From Ardenticatenia bacterium (lineage in GTDB: Bacteria; Chloroflexota; Anaerolineae; Ardenticatenales; Ardenticatenaceae), in the NCBI GenBank assembly GCA_030949995.1, contig JAUZRY010000087.1:25839-89838 (forward strand): 64,000 bases of DNA. Direction: 5' to 3'. The translations under genes were made by a program, and so were the position numbers. How positions within the stretch are numbered: the first letter of the stretch is position 1; every line of letters begins with the position of its first letter. The notes below the pieces were generated by a model. It did no database searches, was not told the DNA's origin, and was given only the letters and a program-made list of their open reading frames with translations. This document shows positions 10,043 to 17,701 of this stretch, piece after piece.

Positions 10043-10840
10043 GCTCACAGCGTTGACCACGTCGTTGTCGAGCCATGGCCACCCTCGCAGGGCATGAGTG
10101 GCCGTGCCGCACGTGTGGGGATCCTGTTCTGTCTCCTCCTGGCACAGAGGACACCACCTGACAGCTTGCAAGGTGGCGCCCAAGAGACTGTCCACTCCTG
10201 TGCCCACGAGGCCGCTGGCAACAGTCACGGCGGCTAATCGGCCAGGACTGAGATCAGCCGGGACGCTTCCCACAAGAACCAACAGGCCGGCCACAAACCC
10301 CATGAGCGAGGCACCGGTAGCTGCTCCTAAGAGGCCAAGGAGGGTAATCCCACCGTTCGTGCCCGGCGGCACGGTTCGCCCTGAGGTGATCAGCCGTGGA
10401 GGCGTTGGGCTCAGCAGTCCCAGTTCTGTGGACCACGTGTCAGCCGTCACAGCAGCCAGAGCGCCAATGGCGGCCAACGGCACCCACGGTGCCGGTTGGT
10501 AGGCCTGCCAGAGGGCTAACAGGGCCAGCCACCCTCCATTGGCCAGCACTTGAGCAGCATCTCGGGGACCGCCTTTAGTCACACGGCTCACGGCAATTTC
10601 TTTTCTGGCAGCGCCGTACTTGGAGAGGAGGGAAGAGGCTACGAAGAACAACACGAGAAGCACTGCCCATCCCCACCCGCCAAAGGTGAAGACAGTCGCG
10701 CCCACCAAGGTCGCTGCCACGCCTCCATCCCGCCGGAGCCACCTGCGCCAAACCCCTACACCGCCCACACAGCCTCCCAACACGAGGCCGAGCAGCAGGC
10801 GGAGTTCCAGCGTTTCAGGGTAGAACATCGGCCAGCCCAT
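9986..10840 (-). CDS. DUF92/TMEM19 family integral membrane protein
   Basis: About 284 residues from ATG 10840 (MGWPMFYP). Six or more hydrophobic helices and the family stretch TADTWSTELG and PPGTNGGITLLG identify DUF92 (TMEM19-like; a relative is phytyl-phosphate kinase VTE6). A cytosolic-looking loop near the C-terminus carries CPLCQEETEQDPHTC, a possible metal-binding Cys set. The start overlaps the stop of the upstream small membrane protein (ATGA). A 412-residue open frame extending further upstream is a frameshift artefact. Confidence 0.8.
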   Translation of the reverse strand: MGWPMFYPETLELRLLLGLVLGGCVGGVGVWRRWLRRDGGVAATLVGATVFTFGGWGWAVLLVLFFVASSLLSKYGAARKEIAVSRVTKGGPRDAAQVLANGGWLALLALWQAYQPAPWVPLAAIGALAAVTADTWSTELGLLSPTPPRLITSGRTVPPGTNGGITLLGLLGAATGASLMGFVAGLLVLVGSVPADLSPGRLAAVTVASGLVGTGVDSLLGATLQAVRWCPLCQEETEQDPHTCGTATHALRGWPWLDNDVVNAVSSVAGSFAAVLLALLVGLL

Positions 10841-11224
10841 CACGCTTGTGACTCCCTGAGCAACACGAGCAGTTCGGCGGCCACCACAATGGAGAACAGG
10901 ATCGCACCCGTGAGGAGCGAGAGCACCTTGAGCAGGGAAAGCCAAGCGTAGAGCACAAACAGAAGACCGAGCCACATGCCCTGGCGCACGAAACGTACCA
11001 GGGAGCCCGATGCACGGCGCAAGCGCACGTGAAGCGCCCAGCTTGCTATGGCACCAGTGGAAGTGCTCGCCAAGAAGAGGAGCACGAAGGCCATGATCAC
11101 GTGAACAGTTGTGGGAGGAGTGCGGGTGATCAGACGGTAAAGCTGCCACCAGAAGAAGAGGCCAATGCTTCCCCAGCATGGTCAAGTAGAGAGTCGGTTG
11201 AGATGACTTGCGCCTGCGGGCCAT
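10840..11224 (-). CDS. Small four-helix membrane protein (frameshifted)
   Basis: GAGAGGAAG precedes an ATG at 11224 that reads MARRRKSSQPTLYLTMLG. Removing one base from the run at 11171-11174 continues into SIGLFFWWQLYRL and then a hydrophobic stretch ending LLVLLRESQA, about 127 residues in all with three or four membrane helices. The uncorrected frame instead runs on into the next gene. The stop overlaps the DUF92 start. I do not recognise the family; it may assist the neighbouring transport or secretion genes, but nothing shows this. Confidence 0.55.
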
Positions 11225-11259
11225 GCGCTTCCTCTCAACAGCACCAGAGGCCGGCTACA

Positions 11260-12915
11260 TTACGGAATAGGGGTTTGCGTGGCGACAACCCGCCGTACAT
11301 TGACATACCATGCCGGGAGAGAACGAAAGCGTTCAGCCGGATGAAACAGCGGCCCCACTTGTACGTCTTGGACCTGTTGGTCGACAGCATAAGTGTAAAC
11401 CGGATGGTAGAGGAGCAGAGAAGGCACTTCTTCGGAGAAGAGCTCTTGGAAGGCAGCGTAAATTTGGCGTCGCGTGTTGTGGTCGAGCACGCGCCGGCCC
11501 TCAACAAGCAACTCATCTGCCTCAGGATGCTTCCAACCGGCCCAATTTTGGCCTTCGTCCACGGTTTGGGTGGAGTGCCAGAGGGAGTACAGGTCAGGAT
11601 CGGGACTTTGAAGCGAGACGTTTAACAACACGGCGTCGAATTGCCTGGGCCGTAGAAAGTCCTGGGTGAGGCCGGAAAACCCCACGGCCTGGGGCTCAGC
11701 TTGCACGCCAATACGCGCCCACTGACGGCTTATTTCGTTGATGAGGGCGATTTGGAGGGGATCTTCCAAATTGGTGAGCAGCACAAAGCTCAAGGGCACG
11801 CCATCCTTCTCTCGCACGCCATCATTGTTCTGGTCCTTCCAACCGGCCTCGTCGAGCAGTTGGCGAGCCCGTTCCGGGTCGTAGGGATATGTGCGCACGT
11901 TTGGCGCGTATGCCCAGTGAGAGGGAAGGAAGAACGTGTCGGCTACAATGCCTTGACCGTTCAGCACGTCGGAGATCAAGCCCCGCCGGTCAAGGCCGTA
12001 GAGCAGAGCTCGGCGCACGCTCTTTTCAGCAAACACGGGACGTTCCAAGTTGAGCACAACCATGGTGTAGGCCGCCATGGGCGCATTGTAGAGGTTGAGG
12101 GTATCCAGCTCGGCAATTTCCACCACATCCTCAGGTTCAACCGTAGAAATTCCCATGATTTCGCCCCGACGATAGGCGCTGTACACCGCTTCGTCTGAGG
12201 AGTAGACGAAGAAGGAGAGTTGGCCGAGCATGGGCTTGCGCCCCACGTAGCCCTCGAAGGGCACCAGGGTAATCTCGCCACCCTGGTTCTTGACCACGCG
12301 CCAGGGGCCTGTGCCCACAGGTCGTCGGCTCAACAGGGTATCGGGAACTTGTTCGACAGGCACATCTTGGAAAAGGTGGGCCGGCAAGATGCCCAACGTG
12401 GTAAAGCTGAGGAAAGGTGCAAAGGGTTGGGGCAGAGTGAAACGCACAGTGTAGGGGTCGAGCACGTCCACTCGTATACTGCGCCACAGCTCCGTCAACT
12501 CGGGCCTTCCGGTAAATGCCGGATCCTGAACGAGGCGAATCGTAAAGGCCACATCCTCAGCCGTGAACGGTTGGCCATCATGCCAGCGGACATCGTTTCG
12601 CAGCTCGAAGGTGTACGCCAAGTCGTCGGGACTAATGTCCCATGAACGAGCGAGGTCGGGGACCACGACACCACTTTCTGAGATTCGGGTCAGGCCCCTG
12701 AAAACGAGGGCGCCGATGTCGCGGTCGGTTTGATTTTGGTAGTAGAGGGGGTTGATCACACCCGGTGGGCCCACAATGCCTTCTACATAGGTACCGCCGG
12801 GCTCGGGCACAAAGGTGACTTCCAAGGTGCTGGAAACGGCGTAGAGGGTAAGAAAGAGGGAGAGAATACCTACTATTGTGACGGCTACTTGCCACCGGAT
12901 GTGTTGAAAGACCAT
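11260..12915 (-). CDS. Membrane-anchored peptide/nickel-type (family 5) solute-binding protein
   Basis: A 551-residue extracytoplasmic protein tethered by one N-terminal helix (about residues 10-30, no lipobox). The SBP_bac_5 fold is canonical in order: GIVGPPGVINPLYY, YTFELRNDVRWHDGQPFTAEDV, VGTGPWRVV, then VRRALLYGLDRRGLI and the C-terminal lobe. It lies directly after secG with no permease or ATPase in this unit, so it probably serves a transporter encoded elsewhere. Peptide binding is the default guess. Confidence 0.8.
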   Translation of the reverse strand: MVFQHIRWQVAVTIVGILSLFLTLYAVSSTLEVTFVPEPGGTYVEGIVGPPGVINPLYYQNQTDRDIGALVFRGLTRISESGVVVPDLARSWDISPDDLAYTFELRNDVRWHDGQPFTAEDVAFTIRLVQDPAFTGRPELTELWRSIRVDVLDPYTVRFTLPQPFAPFLSFTTLGILPAHLFQDVPVEQVPDTLLSRRPVGTGPWRVVKNQGGEITLVPFEGYVGRKPMLGQLSFFVYSSDEAVYSAYRRGEIMGISTVEPEDVVEIAELDTLNLYNAPMAAYTMVVLNLERPVFAEKSVRRALLYGLDRRGLISDVLNGQGIVADTFFLPSHWAYAPNVRTYPYDPERARQLLDEAGWKDQNNDGVREKDGVPLSFVLLTNLEDPLQIALINEISRQWARIGVQAEPQAVGFSGLTQDFLRPRQFDAVLLNVSLQSPDPDLYSLWHSTQTVDEGQNWAGWKHPEADELLVEGRRVLDHNTRRQIYAAFQELFSEEVPSLLLYHPVYTYAVDQQVQDVQVGPLFHPAERFRSLPAWYVNVRRVVATQTPIP

Positions 12916-12989
12916 AGGCCAGAAACAGAGGGGGCTGTCAGAGCAGGGCTACCATCAACAGGCGGGCAGCCATTGTTCCTCGCCCAATC

Positions 12990-13211
12990 TCAGCCGGATA
13001 CTAACACGACGATCAGGTCGAGCAGGAAGAAGAGCACGGCCAACACGATGGTGAGCTGAAAGATGGTCTTCTCCACTCCCCGTCGCGTTCTGGTCACGCC
13101 CCCTTCGCCGCCAAAGGCGCTTCCTAAGCCAGACCCTTTGGCCTGGAGCAGCACTACGGCAACTAGGCCAATGGAGAGCAGAATAAGCGCGGTGTAAAGC
13201 GCAGCGAGCAC
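12990..13211 (-). CDS. secG: Preprotein translocase subunit SecG
   Basis: Small subunit of the SecYEG channel, 73 residues with two membrane helices. The family signature VVLLQAKGSGLGSAFGG follows helix 1. Start is GTG 13211 behind GAGGAGGATC. It is the first gene of a minus-strand unit and has a good sigma70-type promoter 65 bp upstream. Confidence 0.93.
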   Translation of the reverse strand: MLAALYTALILLSIGLVAVVLLQAKGSGLGSAFGGEGGVTRTRRGVEKTIFQLTIVLAVLFFLLDLIVVLVSG

Positions 13212-13275
13212 ACGATCCTCCTCAACAGTCTATTCAACTCGCCGTTCGGGTTCCGAGAGCAAGACATGCGGGGAG

Positions 13276-13303
13276 ATTATAGGCCAATTCCCTCAACGTG
13301 CAA
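13276..13303 (-). promoter_or_regulatory. Sigma70-type promoter of secG
   Basis: On the minus strand TTGCAC (13298-13303), 16 bp, then TATAAT (13276-13281). Transcription would start near 13269, leaving a ~58-nt leader with the secG ribosome-binding site. Confidence 0.7.
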
Positions 13304-13333
13304 GTCAGCTTTTGGGCCTTTCAGTGCAAGTGC

Positions 13334-13377
13334 ACCAAAAAGAACGCGCTGTGTGGTTTCACTCCACACAGCGCGTC
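13334..13377 (-). terminator. Rho-independent terminator of hsp20
   Basis: A perfect 13-bp stem (13344-13356 with 13364-13376) with a 7-nt loop is followed on the minus strand by TTCTTTTTGG. It sits 30 bp after the hsp20 stop codon. Confidence 0.9.
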
Positions 13378-13407
13378 AGGGGACATGAAGCAAAGGGCTC
13401 GCCGGTA

Positions 13408-13845
13408 TTACTTGCCCTTGACTTTGATCTTTTTGGCTTGGGCCTTTTGAGCCTTGGGGAAGCGCAACGTGAGGATGCCGTCCTCAAAAGCGGCTTCGGC
13501 CTTGTCTGCGTTGACATCAGCGGGCAGGGTGAGCTGGCGGTAGAAGCGTCCAACGCGATACTCCCGCAGATGGTAGGTGGCTTCCTTTTCCTCACGCTCC
13601 TCCTGGCGTTCGGCTTTGATCGTCAGGACGCCATTGTGGAATTCGAGGTCCACATCACCGGCCTTGAACCCTGGCAGAGGGGCCTTCACGACGACTTCCT
13701 TGTCCGTTTCGTACATTTCAACAGGCAGGCCAGCATACTCTCCACGAGAAAACCAAGGTCGCACGAAGGACTCCTCGAACAGACGGTCCATAGCCTCACG
13801 CAGGCTCATCACATCGCGGAACGGGTCCCAGCGGCTGAGGGTCAT
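13408..13845 (-). CDS. hsp20: Small heat-shock protein Hsp20 (alpha-crystallin family)
   Basis: ATP-independent holdase that binds unfolding proteins. Start ATG 13845 follows AAGGAGGTGA; an upstream extension is not needed. The 145-residue protein begins SRWDPFRDVMSLREAMDRLF, the usual N-terminal arm, and carries an alpha-crystallin domain with VEMYETDKEVVVKAPLPG and the conserved EDGILTLRFPK, then a Lys-rich tail. It has its own terminator, and an 11-bp-periodic repeat array lies 63-105 bp upstream of the start. Confidence 0.93.
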   Translation of the reverse strand: MTLSRWDPFRDVMSLREAMDRLFEESFVRPWFSRGEYAGLPVEMYETDKEVVVKAPLPGFKAGDVDLEFHNGVLTIKAERQEEREEKEATYHLREYRVGRFYRQLTLPADVNADKAEAAFEDGILTLRFPKAQKAQAKKIKVKGK

Positions 13846-13907
13846 TGATCTCACCTCCTTAGTCTGCATTTCAGGTTCCACTCCCATCTTTCATTAGGGC
13901 CGGGAGG

Positions 13908-13950
13908 TGTTAGAAAGGCGCTAAAGGAGCACTAGAAGGCCATTAGAAGG
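13908..13950 (-). repeat. Four 11-bp-pitch direct repeats upstream of hsp20
   Basis: On the plus strand YTAGAAGG-like units place their TA steps at 13911, 13922, 13933 and 13944, exactly 11 bp apart (TTAGAAA, CTAAAGG, CTAGAAG, TTAGAAG). Read toward hsp20 the unit is CTTCTAA plus four bases. The array lies between the hsp20 start and the end of the CbpM-like gene. Tandem heptamers on an 11-bp pitch are the binding pattern of OmpR/PhoB-type response regulators. Confidence 0.55.
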
Positions 13951-14290
13951 AGAAGTCTTCCTCGTCAGGAAGGCTGAGCAGGCGGTACACACGGCGTTGT
14001 TTGGCTTGATAATAGGCCTCCAGCGAATCCATCTCGGCGCGCAGCACGTCGAGCTCCTGCTGCAAGGCGATGACTTGCCGGCGCAAACGGAGAGCGACCA
14101 CCACGCCAGCACGATTGAGCCCTAAGGAGAAGAGGCGCCGCGCTCGGCGTAGTTCCCGGAGCTGCTCTGAGGAAATCTTGCCCTCATAGACTGGCCCGAT
14201 AACCGCCTCTTCAACGAGGGCCATCACGAGGCGCACGGGTAGACTGGCCAAGTGCGCCGCTTCCTCGAGGGAATACCAACGGCTGCTCAT
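13943..14290 (-). CDS. CbpM/MerR-like small regulator
   Basis: A 115-residue protein. The N-terminal half resembles a MerR-type winged helix (WYSLEEAAHLASLP, then VMALVEEAVI); the second half is a predicted helical hairpin or coiled coil (about residues 65-100, rich in Leu, Arg and Gln). This layout recalls chaperone modulator CbpM or HspR-type regulators, which fits its place just upstream of hsp20. DNA binding is inferred. Its own upstream region has a second 11-bp-pitch repeat array. Confidence 0.5.
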   Translation of the reverse strand: MSSRWYSLEEAAHLASLPVRLVMALVEEAVIGPVYEGKISSEQLRELRRARRLFSLGLNRAGVVVALRLRRQVIALQQELDVLRAEMDSLEAYYQAKQRRVYRLLSLPDEEDFSF

Positions 14291-14362
14291 GAAGATACTC
14301 CTGCGAACTAGGTTTCACTTTCTGCGTTGGGGAGCATCTGCATCCAGTGTGCAGGTGGGACA

Positions 14363-14404
14363 TTAGAGGCGTGCTATACGCACATTAGAAGCGCGTTAGA
14401 AGGG
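14363..14404 (-). repeat. Second 11-bp-pitch repeat array, upstream of the CbpM-like gene
   Basis: TA steps at 14364, 14375, 14386 and 14397 are exactly 11 bp apart, in units TTAGAGGC, CTATACGC, TTAGAAGC and TTAGAAGG. The motif and pitch match the array upstream of hsp20. The array lies about 75-115 bp upstream of the regulator start. Confidence 0.55.
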
Positions 14405-14427
14405 CTAGGTGTCTTGTCCCATCCGGT

Positions 14428-14628
14428 TTAGTGACGGCGTTCGAGATATGCCTGCACAGCTCCCATCATGCCGAACCACAGCCCGGCCACTGAACTCCCG
14501 TAGGCGAGGAAACTCAGGAAGAAAGAAGCGGGCAAGAGCTTGATGACCATGAGGAATGGTAACACCGCTCCTATGAGGGCCAAGACGAATCCCAGTGCGA
14601 TCAGGCGTTTCCAGCTTATGAATTCCAT
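14428..14628 (-). CDS. Small two-helix membrane protein
   Basis: A 66-residue protein with two hydrophobic segments (about 9-32 and 36-58), short cytosolic-type N-terminus MEFISWKR and basic tail YLERRH. No family recognised. It stands alone between the heat-shock genes and the transporter operon; the intergenic space on its 5' side (14629-14725) shows nothing I can name. Confidence 0.5.
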   Translation of the reverse strand: MEFISWKRLIALGFVLALIGAVLPFLMVIKLLPASFFLSFLAYGSSVAGLWFGMMGAVQAYLERRH

Positions 14629-14725
14629 ACCCCGTCGCGCCTCCTGTGTCTTTCGAGCCCCCTATGATTTCACCGGGTAGCGTTCACGTGGTGCGCGACA
14701 TCATAAGCTTGTCGTCCTCATTGTC

Positions 14726-15775
14726 TCACATATCCGGTGGGTCAGGGGAGACATCAGGGTCATACAACCAGCATTGGACGAGATGGTTTGGGGTTACCTC
14801 CTTCTCGGGTGGCACCTTGACCTCGCACACACCCTGAATGATCTTAGCACATCGAGGGTGAAAACGACAACCGGGTGGAGGGGTGATCAAGCTCGGGGGC
14901 TCTCCCGGTGGCACCTCGCGGAACATGTGGGCATTTCTGGGATCGGGCTCGGGTGTTGCCGCCAGCAGAGCCCACGTGTAGGGGTGTTTAGGACGTTCTA
15001 AAATTTCATCCACCGGCCCCTTCTCAACAATTTTACCCGCGTACATCACGAAAATACGTTCCGAAAAGTAGCGCACAGTGGAAAGATCATGTGTAATGTA
15101 AATTACAGAAAGGCGATGATCCTGCTGGAGTTGGCGCAACAGGGTGAGAATTTCGACGCGCACGGAGGCGTCCAGCATGGAAACTGGCTCATCAGCCACG
15201 AGCAGGCGGGGTTCCAGCAAGATGGCCCGGGCAATAACGATGCGCTGCTGTTGGCCTCCGCTCAACTGGTGGGGGAATTTGCCCAAGAAGTCATCTACCG
15301 GTGTCATTTTGACTTCCTGCATGGCCTTACGGATGCGTTCGATGCGAGCTTGGCGATTCTTGACACCGGCCACGATGAGTGGTTCCTCCAAAATGGAGCG
15401 AACTGTCATGAACGGGGGCAAAGCACCGTACGGATCCTGTTGGACATATCCGACACGGGTACGATACCAGCGCAGCTCTTCTCGGGTGAACCGGGAGATG
15501 TCCCGTCCGTCGAAGATAATGCGCCCTTCGCGCGGACGGTTGAGGCCCAAGATTGTGCGCATCAAGCTCGACTTCCCACAACCGCTCTCACCTACGATGG
15601 CTATGGCCTCACCTTCATATAAGTCGAAACTGACGTCATCCACAGCGCGCACATACCCGGCTACGCCTAAGCCAAATCGGCGCAACTCAAACCACACTCG
15701 CAGATCTCGAACGGACAGCAGAGGTTCCCCGGGAGCGATATGTGTGGTCACGGGTGCAGGATCTGTCAGGGTCAT
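14726..15775 (-). CDS. Opp/Dpp-type ABC transporter ATP-binding protein (OppF-like)
   Basis: ATPase of the first transporter unit. ATG 15775 is preferred because GAGGAGGAA lies upstream; the longer frame adds 21 residues without an SD. Walker A is [10 protein letters not shown]-loop in YVQQDPYGALPP, signature LSGGQQQR, Walker B LLVADEP, H-loop THD. The C-terminal oligopeptide-transporter extension has CRFHPRCAKIIQGVCE, a conserved Cys cluster (an iron-sulfur cluster in some homologues). It is the last gene of the unit. Confidence 0.9.
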   Translation of the reverse strand: MTLTDPAPVTTHIAPGEPLLSVRDLRVWFELRRFGLGVAGYVRAVDDVSFDLYEGEAIAIVGESGCGKSSLMRTILGLNRPREGRIIFDGRDISRFTREELRWYRTRVGYVQQDPYGALPPFMTVRSILEEPLIVAGVKNRQARIERIRKAMQEVKMTPVDDFLGKFPHQLSGGQQQRIVIARAILLEPRLLVADEPVSMLDASVRVEILTLLRQLQQDHRLSVIYITHDLSTVRYFSERIFVMYAGKIVEKGPVDEILERPKHPYTWALLAATPEPDPRNAHMFREVPPGEPPSLITPPPGCRFHPRCAKIIQGVCEVKVPPEKEVTPNHLVQCWLYDPDVSPDPPDM

Positions 15776-15810
15776 GGGGAATGGTTCCTCCTCGTTGGCA
15801 TCACTCGACT

Positions 15811-16660
15811 TCACCTCTGAGCAAGATAGCCCAGCCACGCAATGAGCAGGGCTAATACGGTAAACCCGAGACTGATCACGCGGAGCAGCACGTCCAATCG
15901 CCGGTCCACCGCCTCGAAGTGCTTGTCCACCTCCTGAAAGAGGGCCTCAAAGCGTTGATCCACCGCCTCGAAGCGCTTGTCCACCTCCCGAAAGAGGGCC
16001 TCAAAGCGTTGGTCCACCGCCTCGAAGCGCTTGTCCATCTCCCGAAAGAGGGTCTCAAAGCGTTGGTCCCGCCGCCTCGAAGCGCTTGTCCATCTCCCGA
16101 AAGAGGGCCTCAAAGCGTTGATCCGCCGCCTCGAAGCGCTTGTCCATCTCCCGAAAGAGGGCCTCAAGGCGTTGATCCGCCGCCTCGAAGCGCTTGTCCA
16201 CCTCCCGAAAGAGGGCCTCAAAGCGTTGGTCCACCGCCTCGAAGCGCTTGTCCACCTCCCGAAAGAGGGCCTCAAAGCGTTGGTCCACCGCCTCGAAGCG
16301 CTTGTCCATCTCCCGAAAGAGGGCCTCAAAGCGTTGGTCCACCGCCTCGAAGCGCTTGTCCATCTCCCGAAAGAGGGCCTCAAAGCGTTGGTCCGCCGCC
16401 TCGAAGCGCTTGTCCACCACCTTGAAGTGATGTTCAACGATTTCGAGTCGTTCTTGGTTCCGCTTGTCATAATGTTCGAGCAAGCGGAACATGTCTTCGC
16501 GCAACGTCTTCAGTTCTTCTTCGACGTGGAGCAATCGGTCTACCAAGACCATCTGATGGGCCTGCTGCTCGTACTTGCGGGCAAACTCAACCAGCAACTG
16601 TTCAACAATGGCCCGTACTTGGTTTTCCTGTTCAGGGGTGAACGTTGTCTCCGAACTCAT
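15811..16660 (-). CDS. Repetitive coiled-coil protein with C-terminal membrane anchor (frameshifted)
   Basis: After removing one extra C at 16068-16070 this is a 282-residue protein. Residues 1-80 are a charged helical region; residues 83 to about 262 are ten copies of an 18-residue unit DKRFEAVDQRFEALFREM (the tenth degenerate); the end is a membrane helix (ISLGFTVLALLIAWLGYL). Hydrophobic spacing 3-4-3-4-4 suits a long coiled coil. It is inserted between the two ATPase genes of an Opp-type operon. Function unknown: a tethering rod or spacer at the inner face is one idea. Confidence 0.7.
15874..16414 (-). repeat. 54-bp tandem repeat (ten units) in coding sequence
   Basis: Nine near-identical and one degenerate 54-bp units encode the 18-residue helical repeat. 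Units alternate mainly Val/Ala and Met/Val at two positions. Because they are contiguous, in frame and without spacers, this is not a CRISPR array. Confidence 0.95.
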
Positions 16661-16690
16661 AAGTCACTCGCCTTCGGCCATTGGAGCTAG

Positions 16691-17701
16691 TTACTCCTCC
16701 GGTTGGATGGTCTCCGAAGCTGGCGTGGTCAGGGTGCCCTCATGTTCGTACAGCCAACATTTGACGATGCTGCCGTTGAGGTGGAATGTGGGCGGATCCT
16801 GATCACATTTGTCGAAGCGCAGGGGACAGCGGGAGGCGAACCGACAGCCGGAGGGCGGACTGAGCAAACTCGGCGGCCGGCCTGGAATGAACTCCAGAGT
16901 CTGCTTGCCGTGCAGGCGGGGCACGGAGGCCATGAGCTTCTGAGAATACGGATGTAAGGGCTGAGAGAAGAAATTGGCAGCGTTGTTCATCTCCACAATT
17001 TGGCCGGCATACATGACAGCCACATATTCGGCCAAGTCGCTGGACGTGGCGATGTCATGGGTGATGAGAATGTAGCTCGTGCCGGTTTCCTGTTTGATGC
17101 GCTTGAGGGTATTCATGATGTTGGCCTGTGTAAGCACATCAAGGGCTGACGTGGGCTCGTCCAAGATAATCAGGCTGGGAGAGGTCACAAGGGCCATGGC
17201 AATGGCCACACGTTGGCGCATGCCACCGCTCAGCTCGAAAGGGTAGCGGTTGAGGAATCCTTCGGGCACGCCCACGTAGCGGAACATGCGCCGGGCCATC
17301 TCCCACCCCTCCTCCTTGGTCACGCCCAGATGAACCATCGCCGGCTCGGCCACTTGGTCACCCACGCGGAGTACTGGGTTGAGGGCATTCATAGCAGCCT
17401 GGGGTACCATGGAGATGCGTACCCAGCGGATTTGGTCGCGGAAGGTGTCCTCGTCCAAGGCCATTACATTCTGGCCGTCCAACGCGATTTTGCCCGTGTA
17501 CGTGTGAACGTTCCGGGGCAGAAGGCGCAGAATGGCACGGGCCAGTGAACTCTTCCCGCACCCGGATTCACCGAGAATTACTGTGGCAGAGTTGCGCGGC
17601 AGCGAGAAGCTGACTCCGTCAACGGCCTGCACGATCCCTTTCTTGGTGACGAAATAGAGATACAGGTCTTCGACGTGTAACACATGTTCGTTTTTCATCA
17701 T
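16691..17701 (-). CDS. Opp/Dpp-type ABC transporter ATP-binding protein (OppD-like)
   Basis: First ATPase of the unit, about 336 residues. The ATG at 17701 overlaps the permease stop (ATGATGA), so the 54-residue longer frame is rejected. Walker [11 protein letters not shown]-loop VPQAAMNALNP, signature LSGGMRQR, Walker B LIILDEP, and C-terminal CRFASRCPLRFDKCDQ. The AAMNALNP variant around the Q-loop is common in the OppD branch. Coupled to the permease gene upstream. Confidence 0.9.
   Translation of the reverse strand: MMKNEHVLHVEDLYLYFVTKKGIVQAVDGVSFSLPRNSATVILGESGCGKSSLARAILRLLPRNVHTYTGKIALDGQNVMALDEDTFRDQIRWVRISMVPQAAMNALNPVLRVGDQVAEPAMVHLGVTKEEGWEMARRMFRYVGVPEGFLNRYPFELSGGMRQRVAIAMALVTSPSLIILDEPTSALDVLTQANIMNTLKRIKQETGTSYILITHDIATSSDLAEYVAVMYAGQIVEMNNAANFFSQPLHPYSQKLMASVPRLHGKQTLEFIPGRPPSLLSPPSGCRFASRCPLRFDKCDQDPPTFHLNGSIVKCWLYEHEGTLTTPASETIQPEE

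Noticed and set aside
12916..12989. Small gene between the binding protein and secG
   Set aside because: The 74-bp gap has no ORF with an SD; the plus-strand frame across it is antisense to the binding protein.
15874..16414. CRISPR-like repeat array
   Set aside because: 54-bp units are contiguous with no spacers, in frame, and encode an 18-residue helix repeat. There are no cas genes in the window.
15919..16690. Repetitive plus-strand ORFs opposite the coiled-coil gene
   Set aside because: They are antisense shadows of the 54-bp repeats and have no SD; the minus strand fits the operon and has a membrane anchor.
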